64,000 nucleotides of DNA from Armatimonadota bacterium (GTDB lineage: Bacteria; Armatimonadota; Fimbriimonadia; Fimbriimonadales; Fimbriimonadaceae). A program made the translations under genes and the position numbers. The DNA lies in contig JAFDWS010000001.1 of NCBI GenBank assembly GCA_018268375.1, positions 398,594-462,593 on the forward strand, written 5' to 3'. Shown here piece by piece: positions 26,929 through 34,292 of this stretch (positions are counted from its first letter, which is position 1; the number at the start of each line of letters is the position of its first letter). The notes under the pieces are model-generated. The model made no database searches. It was not told the DNA's origin and saw only the letters and a program-made list of their open reading frames with translations.

Positions 26929-27276
26929 TTAGCTGGTCGCTTGCTTGACGACGCTCTTAAAGGCCTCGAAATCTGCGATCGCGAGTTCGCTCAGCATTTT
27001 GCGGTCCACCTGCATGCCTTTTTGGGTCATGCCATGGATGAGTGCGCTGTACTTCGTTCCGCAGATGCGGCAACCGGCGCTGATGCGGGCGATCCAAAGA
27101 CGGCGGAAATCGCGCTTGCGGCGGCGGCGGTCTCGAAAAGCGTACTGGCCGCTCTTCATGACCTGTTCGTGGGCGTTCTTAAAGACGTTTCGCTTGCGCT
27201 GGAAATAGCCCTTGGCCTGGGCAAGCACCTTTCGGTGCCGCTTCTGGCGCATGATGCCGCGTTTGACTCTTGCCAT
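26929..27276 (-). CDS. rplT: 50S ribosomal protein L20 (bL20)
   Basis: 115 residues; MARVKRGIMRQKRHRKVLAQAKGY opening, RDRRRRKRDFRRLWIARI and the C-terminal SELAIADFEAFKSVV identify bL20, an early 23S rRNA assembly protein. GAGGAAA lies just before the ATG. Third gene of the infC-rpmI-rplT operon. Confidence 0.97.
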   Translation of the reverse strand: MARVKRGIMRQKRHRKVLAQAKGYFQRKRNVFKNAHEQVMKSGQYAFRDRRRRKRDFRRLWIARISAGCRICGTKYSALIHGMTQKGMQVDRKMLSELAIADFEAFKSVVKQATS

Positions 27277-27377
27277 TTGTTTTCCTCAGTTTCCTTCTTT
27301 GACCGGTTCCCTGCCCCGAGCTCGTCGGGACGGTGGCGGTATGAGTGTCAGGGGAGCCTTGGCTCCGGGTTAATCCG

Positions 27378-27587
27378 TCAGAGGGCGAGCAACCGCCGGA
27401 CGCGCTTGGCTTCCGTCGGGCTCAGTTCTGCTTCTTGATCCAGTCTGCGCTTTTGGCCGCCAGACTTGTGGAAGAACATGTGGTTGTTGTAGGACTTGCG
27501 CCGCATGATCTTCCCGGTGCCAGAGATCTTAAACCTCTTGGCCGCCGTCTTGCAGGTCTTTAGCTTCGCTGTCTTTTTTGCTTTCAA
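27378..27587 (-). CDS. rpmI: 50S ribosomal protein L35 (bL35)
   Basis: 69 residues. AKLKTCKTAAKRFKISGTGKI and the C-terminal SPTEAKRVRRLL are bL35 signatures. The frame is open to 27611, but I place the start at the TTG at 27587 because AAGGAAGG lies 5 bases upstream and the length then matches the family (about 65). This start lies 59 bases inside the end of infC. Confidence 0.93.
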   Translation of the reverse strand: MKAKKTAKLKTCKTAAKRFKISGTGKIMRRKSYNNHMFFHKSGGQKRRLDQEAELSPTEAKRVRRLLAL

Positions 27588-28137
27588 CTTTGCCTTCCTT
27601 TTTGACCGCACCCACGACGGGGTTGATCACGACCACCATTTCGCGTCCAGAGAGCGTAGGCTCTTTGTCGGCTTTGCCGAACTCGGCAAGCTCCTCCACG
27701 ACATGAAGGATCTTGTTCTTGCCGACATCGGGGTACTTGAGTTCCCTCTGGCGGAACCTGCAGACCACTCTGACCTTGTCCCCGGCGGTCAAGAACTTCT
27801 TGGCGCGACCGATGAGGGTCTGAATGTCGTGTTCCGCGATGTTCGGACTCAGTTTTATACCCTTTACGTCTTGGCCTTTAGGCTTCTTGTCCTTTTTTAG
27901 CTTCGACTGCTCGTACTTGTGCTTGCCGTAATCGACGATCTTGACAACGGCCGGATCGGCTTTTTCAGCCACAAGGACAAGGTCAAGGCCGGACTCGCGG
28001 GCTTTTTCGACCGCGGACCGGCTGGTCATCACTCCCAACTGGGAGCCGTCCGATCCGATAACACGTACGTTTTCAAAGCGGTAAAGCCGCTCGTTGATGT
28101 CGGGCAAGGGTTCGCGCCGCGGGCGGCGCATCGGCAT
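27529..28137 (-). CDS. infC: Translation initiation factor IF-3
   Basis: 202 residues. N-domain INERLYRFENVRVIGSDGSQLGVM, linker KYEQSKLKKDKKPKGQDVK, C-domain KGIKLSPNIAEHDIQTLIGRAKKFL and GDKVRVVCRFRQRE. It prevents premature subunit joining and checks initiator tRNA. It starts with ATG at 28137, not the AUU typical of autoregulated enterobacterial infC. The C-terminus has an extra Lys/Glu-rich tail of about 25 residues whose codons overlap rpmI. Confidence 0.96.
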   Translation of the reverse strand: MPMRRPRREPLPDINERLYRFENVRVIGSDGSQLGVMTSRSAVEKARESGLDLVLVAEKADPAVVKIVDYGKHKYEQSKLKKDKKPKGQDVKGIKLSPNIAEHDIQTLIGRAKKFLTAGDKVRVVCRFRQRELKYPDVGKNKILHVVEELAEFGKADKEPTLSGREMVVVINPVVGAVKKEGKVESKKDSEAKDLQDGGQEV

Positions 28138-28190
28138 ACGGCCTATTCGACTTCACCTCGAGAGTTGCTGGTCACCATCTATCGAGTCTC

Positions 28191-28196
28191 AGTATA
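28191..28196 (-). promoter_or_regulatory. Candidate -10 box of the infC-rpmI-rplT operon
   Basis: TATACT on the minus strand, 53 bases before the infC ATG; the leader would be roughly 47 bases. No leader-peptide or pseudoknot element could be assigned by eye. Confidence 0.4.
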
Positions 28197-28233
28197 GCTT
28201 CGGTCGATGGTGGGGCGCAATGGAGCCGGGAGC

Positions 28234-28572
28234 CTAGGGCCTCGACTTGAGGGGCACGAAGTGGGCTTCGCCCCCAGTGACCGACCCGTCCGGTCCAGAG
28301 CCGTCGTCAGGGTCGCCCAGCGCAGGCTCCCAACCCTCTTCGCCGCTCGCTTGAGCTGGCGGGGACACCTGGATGACGGGAGGTTTGACTTCTTGTCGGC
28401 GCTGGATGGGTCGCACGGGCGCAACGACCGCGTTGTTCGTCGCGTTGGACTGGATTTCCCAGGCGGCCAATGCGAAGGCGGTCGCCATCAGCAGGAGCGC
28501 GAGGATGGCGCCAGCAGTCAACCGGGCGATTTCGTCCGAGACTGGGGGCGGATCCGACGACAGATGGCGCAT
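28234..28572 (-). CDS. Small single-pass membrane protein with a Pro-rich tail
   Basis: 112 residues from the ATG at 28572. A short polar N-terminus, one membrane helix (LTAGAILALLLMATAFALAAW, residues about 18-38), then a Pro/Gly/Asp-rich low-complexity tail (RPIQRRQEVKPPVIQVSPP...). No family recognised. The frame is open further upstream to 28668 without support, and an antisense frame of similar length exists; the membrane helix favours this strand. Confidence 0.5.
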   Translation of the reverse strand: MRHLSSDPPPVSDEIARLTAGAILALLLMATAFALAAWEIQSNATNNAVVAPVRPIQRRQEVKPPVIQVSPPAQASGEEGWEPALGDPDDGSGPDGSVTGGEAHFVPLKSRP

Positions 28573-28687
28573 ACCTACTCTTGGACGCCATATTTGACCG
28601 CAAGGACGATGGCGTTGGGCCCCAATCGTAGGAAAACTTAATGCGATCCCGCCCGAAGCGCTTGACACCGGCCGCAGAACTGCGAAA

Positions 28688-28693
28688 TACTAT
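28688..28693 (+). promoter_or_regulatory. Candidate -10 box of the DinB-like gene
   Basis: TACTAT, 34 bases before the ATG at 28728; a GGAGACGAG ribosome-binding site ends directly at that ATG. Confidence 0.35.
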
Positions 28694-28727
28694 ACGTACG
28701 TCTACTAATAGACTGAACGGAGACGAG

Positions 28728-29204
28728 ATGAACTATCAACAGCAGATGATCGACAGCACGCAAAAGGCGGCTGACGAAGCTTTCAAGTACGCGAAAGCGG
28801 TACCTGGCGACAAAGTCTCATGGAGCCCGCTCGACAGCGGACGCTCCGTGCTCGACCAGTGCCGCGAGATGGCAATGTGCCCAGGGTGGGCGTTCGACAT
28901 CATCGAAGGCAAAGAGCAGCCTGAGTGGAACGAGGAGACGATGGCGGCGATCAAAGCCGAACAAGAGCAATGGAAGTCGGTCGAGGACTGTCAGGCGGAG
29001 TGCAATCGTCGGCTCGGAAAGCTGTTCGAACTGTACCGAGGGATCAGTGACGACAGGCTAAAGGAGACAAAGTGGCTTCCCTACGATGGAGGACGGGACT
29101 TCACGGTCGCAGAGATGATGGACTACCCGCGTTGGAACTTCAACTACCACTTGGGGCAGATCGCTTACGTGCAAACGCTGTACGGCGACAAGGACATGCA
29201 TTAA
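28728..29204 (+). CDS. DinB-superfamily protein
   Basis: 158 residues from the ATG at 28728 (GGAG upstream; the frame opens earlier at 28641). A four-helix-bundle pattern with MNYQQQMIDSTQKAADEAFKYAK, WSPLDSGRSVLDQCREMA and the C-terminal RDFTVAEMMDYPRWNFNYHLGQIAYVQTLYGD, where the final His is the usual metal ligand; the first His of the DinB triad is replaced (ECRE/CPGW region). DinB-like proteins are often thiol-dependent transferases or stress proteins; substrate unknown. Confidence 0.75.
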   Translation: MNYQQQMIDSTQKAADEAFKYAKAVPGDKVSWSPLDSGRSVLDQCREMAMCPGWAFDIIEGKEQPEWNEETMAAIKAEQEQWKSVEDCQAECNRRLGKLFELYRGISDDRLKETKWLPYDGGRDFTVAEMMDYPRWNFNYHLGQIAYVQTLYGDKDMH

Positions 29205-29233
29205 GGGTTTGGCCCGGTCAGCCGGGCCAACCC
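29205..29233 (+). terminator. Terminator hairpin after the DinB-like gene
   Basis: TTGGCCCGG/CCGGGCCAA 9-bp stem with TCAG loop, extended by GGG/CCC past one bulged T. No T tract follows. Confidence 0.5.
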
Positions 29234-29314
29234 AGTTCACGCCGGGCAGGGCTCCGACGGTAAGATAGCGCCACCTCTGGAGGCTTGAGTCCAGCCAGAG
29301 GCTTCGGAGCAAGG

Positions 29315-31468
29315 ATGGTCCAGAACCCCCGCAATGTCGTCGTGATCGGTGCCGGCACCATGGGTAGCGGCATTGCAGCCCACTTGGCGAACCTTGGCCT
29401 CGAGGTCACGTTACTGGATATCTCGGACGAGTCTGTCCGGGCTGCGTTCGAGCGGGCGAAGAAGGCCCGTCCCCCCCACTTTTACGTGCCGGAGACGGCG
29501 GAATCCGTCCGGACAGGCTCGATCGATATCGACGTCTACCGCATCAAGGACGCCGACTGGGTGTGCGAGGCGATCGCGGAGAAGCCGGAGGCAAAGAAGG
29601 CCCTCTTTGCCTTGATTGAGCCGATGCTGAGGGACGACGCCTTCGTCTCGACCAATACAAGCGGCCTTCAAATCGGCCTTCTGTGCGAGGGGAGGAGTGA
29701 GTCGTTCCGGCGACGGTTCCTCGGCACCCATTTCTTCAACCCACCGCGCTACCTCAAGCTGCTTGAGTTGATCCCGACGCCAGACACAGATCCCCAAGTG
29801 GTCACGGCCATGTCCCGCTTCCTGGAGGACGGGTGCGCGCGCCGCGTCGTGGTCGCCAAGGACACCCCGGGCTTTATCGCGAACCGGTATGGCATGTGGT
29901 GCATGTACCACGCTGTCCATTGCACCGAACGGCTTGGCCTGACTATCGAACAGGTCGATGCCATAACTGGCCCGTTCCTGGGTCGCCCGCGGTCGGGGAG
30001 CTTCAGGCTGAACGACCTGGTCGGCCTCGATATCATGCAAGACATCGCTTCGAACTTGACGGCTCGATGCCCCGACGACCCTTACATCAAGCACCTTCAG
30101 GCACCCAAGTCGCTGCAGTACTTGCTCGACAAGGGCTGGATCGGGGAAAAGGCTGGGCAGGGTTATTACCGTCGAGAGGGCAAGGAGCTCATGTCGCTCG
30201 ACCTGCAGGGCCTCGGATACCGGATGCGGATCGAGCCCGACATCCCTTCTCTCACCGCTCTTTCCAAGAAGCCCCTTGGCGACCGCGTCAGGGAGGGCAT
30301 GGAGCTTAACGACGACTTGGGCGCCTTCCTGCGCGCCTATGTTCCCTTGACCTTGGAGTACGCGGAGTTCCTCAAGGAGGAGATCAGCCATAACGTTGAG
30401 GACTTCGACAGGGTGATGAAATGGGGCTTCGGCTGGGAGGCGGGGCCGTTCGAAATGGCGGATTTGGTCGGCGCTTCGAAGAAATCCCACTACTCGGGAG
30501 GCAAGATGCTGGACTTCGGTGGCGAATACGTCGCGGTGAGATCCGAGCCACAGTACCGTGCCATCACCGACTTCCCCGTCACCGAAACCCACGACAACTT
30601 CACTGTGCGCGACATGGGTGACGGAGTAAAGGCCGTTTGCACGACGACCAAGATGGGGGTCTTCACGGTCGGCCTCGTTGGAGAACTGAAGTCCTACTTG
30701 GAGTCCGGCAAGCTCGAGCGGTTCGTCTTGACGAGCGAGTCTCGGTCGTACTCCGCCGGCTTTGACCTCCAGTTCCTCTTGGACGCGGCCCATGAGAAGC
30801 GGCTTGCCGATGTTGATCGCGAGCTTACAAATTTGCAGAGCCTTGGCAGGGTGATCAGCCAGATCCCAAGTGTCGCCGCAGTGTTTGGACACTGCCTCGG
30901 AGGCGGGTTTGAAATGGCCACCTCGTGCTCGATCGTCGCTGCCCACCCGGAAACCCAGATCGGTTTGCCAGAGGCCCGTGTCGGATTAGTCCCAGGAGGC
31001 GGGGGCGCCGCCCACATGCGACAGAGGCACGGCGCGAGCGCCAAGTCACTTACCGAGGCAGCAAAGACGCTCATCCTTGCGACCGTCTCGACGAACGCAG
31101 ACGACGCCCGCAAATATGGCTTCCTAAGGCGCAGCGACGTGACGGTGTACCATCCCGACCGCCTCTGGACGGAGGCAAAGAAGCTTGCCTTGAGCGCCGT
31201 GGCGACACCTGAGGACAGTTGGTCGCAGGTTGCAGGGCCAGTCGGAGGAATGGTGGACCAGGCTTTCGTCGACCTCTTAAAGAAGGGAGAGATCACGGAA
31301 CACGACCACGCGATCGGAGAGCATATCAAGCACATCCTTGTGCGCTCAAACACCTTCGAAGAAGCCCTCGACCGCGAGCGCGCTGCCTTCGAAGCCCTCC
31401 TGGTCCAAGGACTGACAGTGTCAAGGATCAAGCACATGCTAGAGACGGGCAAGCCCCTTCGGAACTAA
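29315..31468 (+). CDS. 3-hydroxyacyl-CoA dehydrogenase / enoyl-CoA hydratase fusion (FadN-like)
   Basis: 717 residues from the ATG at 29315 (GGAGCAAGG directly upstream; the frame opens at 29285). Residues 1-330 are the NAD-dependent dehydrogenase: VVVIGAGTMGSGIAAHLA at 7-24 and GTHFFNPPRYLKLLELI with catalytic His139. The C-terminal part is a crotonase domain: SAGFDLQFLL near 480, GHCLGGGFEMATSCSIVAA near 527-545, GLPEARVGLVPGGGGAA. The order dehydrogenase-then-hydratase is that of Bacillus FadN, the reverse of E. coli FadB. It carries out two consecutive beta-oxidation steps. EtfBA follow immediately. Confidence 0.93.
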   Translation: MVQNPRNVVVIGAGTMGSGIAAHLANLGLEVTLLDISDESVRAAFERAKKARPPHFYVPETAESVRTGSIDIDVYRIKDADWVCEAIAEKPEAKKALFALIEPMLRDDAFVSTNTSGLQIGLLCEGRSESFRRRFLGTHFFNPPRYLKLLELIPTPDTDPQVVTAMSRFLEDGCARRVVVAKDTPGFIANRYGMWCMYHAVHCTERLGLTIEQVDAITGPFLGRPRSGSFRLNDLVGLDIMQDIASNLTARCPDDPYIKHLQAPKSLQYLLDKGWIGEKAGQGYYRREGKELMSLDLQGLGYRMRIEPDIPSLTALSKKPLGDRVREGMELNDDLGAFLRAYVPLTLEYAEFLKEEISHNVEDFDRVMKWGFGWEAGPFEMADLVGASKKSHYSGGKMLDFGGEYVAVRSEPQYRAITDFPVTETHDNFTVRDMGDGVKAVCTTTKMGVFTVGLVGELKSYLESGKLERFVLTSESRSYSAGFDLQFLLDAAHEKRLADVDRELTNLQSLGRVISQIPSVAAVFGHCLGGGFEMATSCSIVAAHPETQIGLPEARVGLVPGGGGAAHMRQRHGASAKSLTEAAKTLILATVSTNADDARKYGFLRRSDVTVYHPDRLWTEAKKLALSAVATPEDSWSQVAGPVGGMVDQAFVDLLKKGEITEHDHAIGEHIKHILVRSNTFEEALDRERAAFEALLVQGLTVSRIKHMLETGKPLRN

Positions 31469-31502
31469 GCCTTTCCGACCCGGCTGGCGGATGACCCTCC
31501 GG

Positions 31503-31508
31503 TACTCT
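31503..31508 (+). promoter_or_regulatory. Leaderless-type -10 box of etfB
   Basis: TACTCT followed by 8 bases and the ATG at 31517. No Shine-Dalgarno. Confidence 0.35.
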
Positions 31509-31516
31509 TGGCCCTC

Positions 31517-32254
31517 ATGAACGTGCTGGTGCCGATCAAGCGGGTCGTCGACCCCTACGCCCGCGTCAAGCCTCTTCCTGACGGGAGCGGACTCGATGTG
31601 GGCTCCGTCAAGTTCGACGTCAATCCCTTCGATGAGATCGCCGTGGAGGAGGCCGTACGCATGAAAGAGGCCGACCCCAGCATTCATGTGACAGTGGTCA
31701 GCATCGGGGGAGCCGAGTGCGAGGAGCAATTGAGAAAGGCGCTCGCCTACGGCGCGGACGAAGCGGTCTTAGTCGAAACGAACGACCCAATGGATTCGAC
31801 GGTGGTGGCAACCGAGCTAGAGGCGGTCGTGCGACAACTGAACCCAGACCTGGTGCTGATGGGCAAGCAAGCGACCGACGACGACTGCAACCAAGCGGGC
31901 CAGATGTTGGCCGCCAAGCTCGGTTGGCCCCAAGCCACGTTCGCCTGTAAGATCGAAGTGGGCAGTGGCACCGCCCGTGTGGTCCGTGAGACGGACACCG
32001 GTGAAGAAACGCTGGAGATGAACCTGCCGTGTCTGGTCACCACTGACCTCAGGCTCAACGAGCCCCGGTACATTCCTCTGCCTGGCATTGTTCGGGCGCG
32101 CACGAAGCCATTGAGCAAGCAACCCAGGGCCACGTCCGCGCAACCCAAGACCAGAGTGACGCGATTGGACTCTCCCCCGCCAAGGCCGGCGGGACGGAAG
32201 GTTGGTTCTGTCGACGAGCTCGTGGCGGCGCTCCGCGAGAGGGGTGTCCTTTGA
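31517..32254 (+). CDS. etfB: Electron transfer flavoprotein beta subunit
   Basis: 245 residues from the ATG at 31517; a TTG three codons earlier is the alternative. MNVLVPIKRVVDPYARVKPLPDG, KFDVNPFDEIAVEEAVRMKE and LVLMGKQATDDDCNQAGQMLAAKLGWPQATFA, with the AMP/ADP-binding segment near 115-135, are EtfB signatures. It accepts electrons from the acyl-CoA dehydrogenase. The C-terminal LDSPPPRPAGRKV tail near 215-230 contains the usual recognition loop. Its stop overlaps the etfA start. Confidence 0.95.
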   Translation: MNVLVPIKRVVDPYARVKPLPDGSGLDVGSVKFDVNPFDEIAVEEAVRMKEADPSIHVTVVSIGGAECEEQLRKALAYGADEAVLVETNDPMDSTVVATELEAVVRQLNPDLVLMGKQATDDDCNQAGQMLAAKLGWPQATFACKIEVGSGTARVVRETDTGEETLEMNLPCLVTTDLRLNEPRYIPLPGIVRARTKPLSKQPRATSAQPKTRVTRLDSPPPRPAGRKVGSVDELVAALRERGVL

Positions 32255-33075
32255 AGTCCCTCTTTGTCGCGTTCGCACCGGGCGAGGCGGAACACGCTGC
32301 AGGCTTCTTCGCCACCCTAGGAGGTGACTGGGCGGCAACCGAGGTGCCCCCGGGGCTCGTGGCCGACGCTGCGGCAGCCGCCCTCCGCTCAGCCTCCGAG
32401 GGGTTCACGCACATCGCTGCCGTGTCTTCAATGAGGAGCAAGGACGTTCTCGCCAGGCTGGCGGGGCTCCTCGACGCGGCGATGGTGACCGACGCGGTCT
32501 CCATCAATTCGCCGACCTCGTTCGTTCGACCGATCATCGCCGGAACGGTACTCGCGACGGTCGAAACCATGGCGCAGCCGGTTGTTGTGACTTTCCGGCC
32601 GAGCGGCTTTTCCGGCGACTCGGCTCCGGGCCAAATGGTCTCTTTGCCGACCCCTCCAGAAGGGCAGGCGAAGCGGACTGCAGAAAACGTGCGAGGCGGG
32701 AGCAGACCGGATTTGAGTCAAGCCAAACGGATTGTCAGCGGTGGCCGTCCCCTCAAGGACGCCGAGACCTTCGAGAGGGTCATCGGTTCGCTTGCGGACC
32801 GCTTGGGCGGGGCCGTCGGGGCAACGCGCGCAGCGGTGGACAGCGGGATCGCTCCAAATGAACTCCAAGTGGGCCAGACCGGGAAGATCGTGGCGCCCGA
32901 CCTCTATGTCGCGGCGGGGATCAGTGGTTCCACCCAGCACATGGCTGGGATCAAGGACAGCAAGTGCATCGTGGCGATCAACACCGACCCTGACGCTCCG
33001 ATCTTTGAGTTTGCCGATTTTGGGCTGGTCGCCGACCTGTTCCAGGCGGTGCCGGAACTCGCCTCGAAGCTCTGA
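32251..33075 (+). CDS. etfA: Electron transfer flavoprotein alpha subunit
   Basis: 274 residues; the start is a TTG at 32251 overlapping the etfB stop (TTGA), with GAGGGG upstream. The C-terminal FAD domain is complete: IVSGGRPLKDAETFERVIGSLADRLGGAVGATRAAVDSG, LYVAAGISGSTQHMAGIKDSKCIVAINTDPDAPIFEFADFGLV. It is about 40 residues shorter than typical EtfA; the missing part is in the N-terminal domain. Forms the ETF heterodimer for beta-oxidation. Confidence 0.95.
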   Translation: MKSLFVAFAPGEAEHAAGFFATLGGDWAATEVPPGLVADAAAAALRSASEGFTHIAAVSSMRSKDVLARLAGLLDAAMVTDAVSINSPTSFVRPIIAGTVLATVETMAQPVVVTFRPSGFSGDSAPGQMVSLPTPPEGQAKRTAENVRGGSRPDLSQAKRIVSGGRPLKDAETFERVIGSLADRLGGAVGATRAAVDSGIAPNELQVGQTGKIVAPDLYVAAGISGSTQHMAGIKDSKCIVAINTDPDAPIFEFADFGLVADLFQAVPELASKL

Positions 33076-33095
33076 GTCATCCTCAGAAAATGAGA

Positions 33096-33119
33096 GGGAC
33101 GCGGATGTTTCCGCGTCCC
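33096..33119 (+). terminator. Hairpin after etfA
   Basis: Perfect 10-bp stem GGGACGCGGA/TCCGCGTCCC with TGTT loop, 21 bases after the etfA stop; no T tract. Confidence 0.6.
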
Positions 33120-33263
33120 AAAGATGATTCCCTATGAGGCCCCAGAACACCGCCAAGGGGAGAGCAAATGCGGAGCCGAAGCCTCAGTAGTCATTATGTC
33201 AGGAATTGGGTCCGCGTTCCCTGTAAACGGGCGAAAAAGGACTAACTGCAAAATTTTTCAGGG

Positions 33264-34292
33264 TCACAGGGCCTCAGCAAGCACAGAATCAGCGAATTCT
33301 GATCTTATGAGCCTCAATGCCAGCCGATCCGGAGACAGGTAGACGGCGTTCGTCAGGAGCACCGCGAAGACGCCAACTTCTCGATCGATCCAGAGGCTTG
33401 TTCCCGTGAAGCCCGTGTGGCCGACCGAGCGAGAAGACATGGTGGTACCAGCGGAGGTCGCACCGGGCGTCGGTACGTCCCAACCCATTGCCCTGTCACC
33501 ACGAGGTTCGAGCCAGGCGCTCCAATCTTGGTGGTCGAATGGGCCGCTGCCGGTCAGCACCGCCTGTGCGATCAAGCCGAGGTCTTGGGCCGTTCCGAAG
33601 AGGCCAGCGTTGCCGCTGACGCCCCCCAAAAGGAAGGCCAATGGGTCGTGTACGATGCCCTGCAACAATCCTTCCTTCCCGTCCATCATCCTCGCTCGCC
33701 AAGGCTCGATTTGAGTTGTCGGAGGCACCGTAATGTCGGAGCGCAACTCAGGGCGAAACCGTGTCGAGGTCAGGGACAGCGGTTCTGCGACCAGGTTTTC
33801 GAAAAGCGTGTCCAAACCGGCGCCGCCCACCCTCTCCAGGATTCGCTGGAGGACGATAAAGCCGAGGCAAGAATAGACGGTCGGGCCGGGCACGAGTCCA
33901 GGCGCAGCGACCGCTCGGATCGCTTGCCAAACGTCCGGATTGCCCACTTCGGTCAGGTCGAGGTAAGCCGGTAACCCCGAGTTGTGTAGCAAGAGCCCTG
34001 CAACGGTCGTCCCCCGATCTGGCCATTCAGGTAGGACTTCCGAGACATACGTTTCCGAAGACAGAGCCCCCTGGCTCGCGAGCACAAAGGCGACAGAGGA
34101 CGTCGCCATTGGCTTCGTCAAGCTTGCGAGATCGTATGGCGTGTCGACTTCCACAGCTCTGCTGTCCGGACCGGCGAAGGTGCCGGTTGCTCCGACGATC
34201 AGAGTTCGGGCGGTGCCATACGCCCAAGTTGCGCCAGGAAAGAGGCCGGTCGAAACGCCATTTTCCACGACGTCAACCGGGGTCTTGCTCAC
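33264..34292 (-). CDS. Serine hydrolase, class C beta-lactamase/DD-peptidase fold
   Basis: 342 residues from the GTG at 34292, which overlaps the upstream gene stop as GTGA. The catalytic tetrad SLTK lies at residues 57-60 (DLASLTKPMATSS). The second motif is YSC where YxN is usual (TVYSCLGFIVLQRILERVG), and the third is HTGFTG. No signal peptide is seen with this start. Likely substrates are peptidoglycan peptides or other D-amino esters and amides rather than beta-lactams. Last gene of an envelope operon. Confidence 0.85.
   Translation of the reverse strand: MSKTPVDVVENGVSTGLFPGATWAYGTARTLIVGATGTFAGPDSRAVEVDTPYDLASLTKPMATSSVAFVLASQGALSSETYVSEVLPEWPDRGTTVAGLLLHNSGLPAYLDLTEVGNPDVWQAIRAVAAPGLVPGPTVYSCLGFIVLQRILERVGGAGLDTLFENLVAEPLSLTSTRFRPELRSDITVPPTTQIEPWRARMMDGKEGLLQGIVHDPLAFLLGGVSGNAGLFGTAQDLGLIAQAVLTGSGPFDHQDWSAWLEPRGDRAMGWDVPTPGATSAGTTMSSRSVGHTGFTGTSLWIDREVGVFAVLLTNAVYLSPDRLALRLIRSEFADSVLAEAL

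Noticed and set aside
28207..28641. A 144-codon plus-strand frame overlapping the small membrane-protein gene
   Set aside because: Arg-rich without hydrophobic or conserved pattern; the minus-strand reading has a clear membrane helix.
29411..30946. A 511-codon minus-strand open frame
   Set aside because: Antisense to the FadN-like enzyme, whose motifs are unambiguous.
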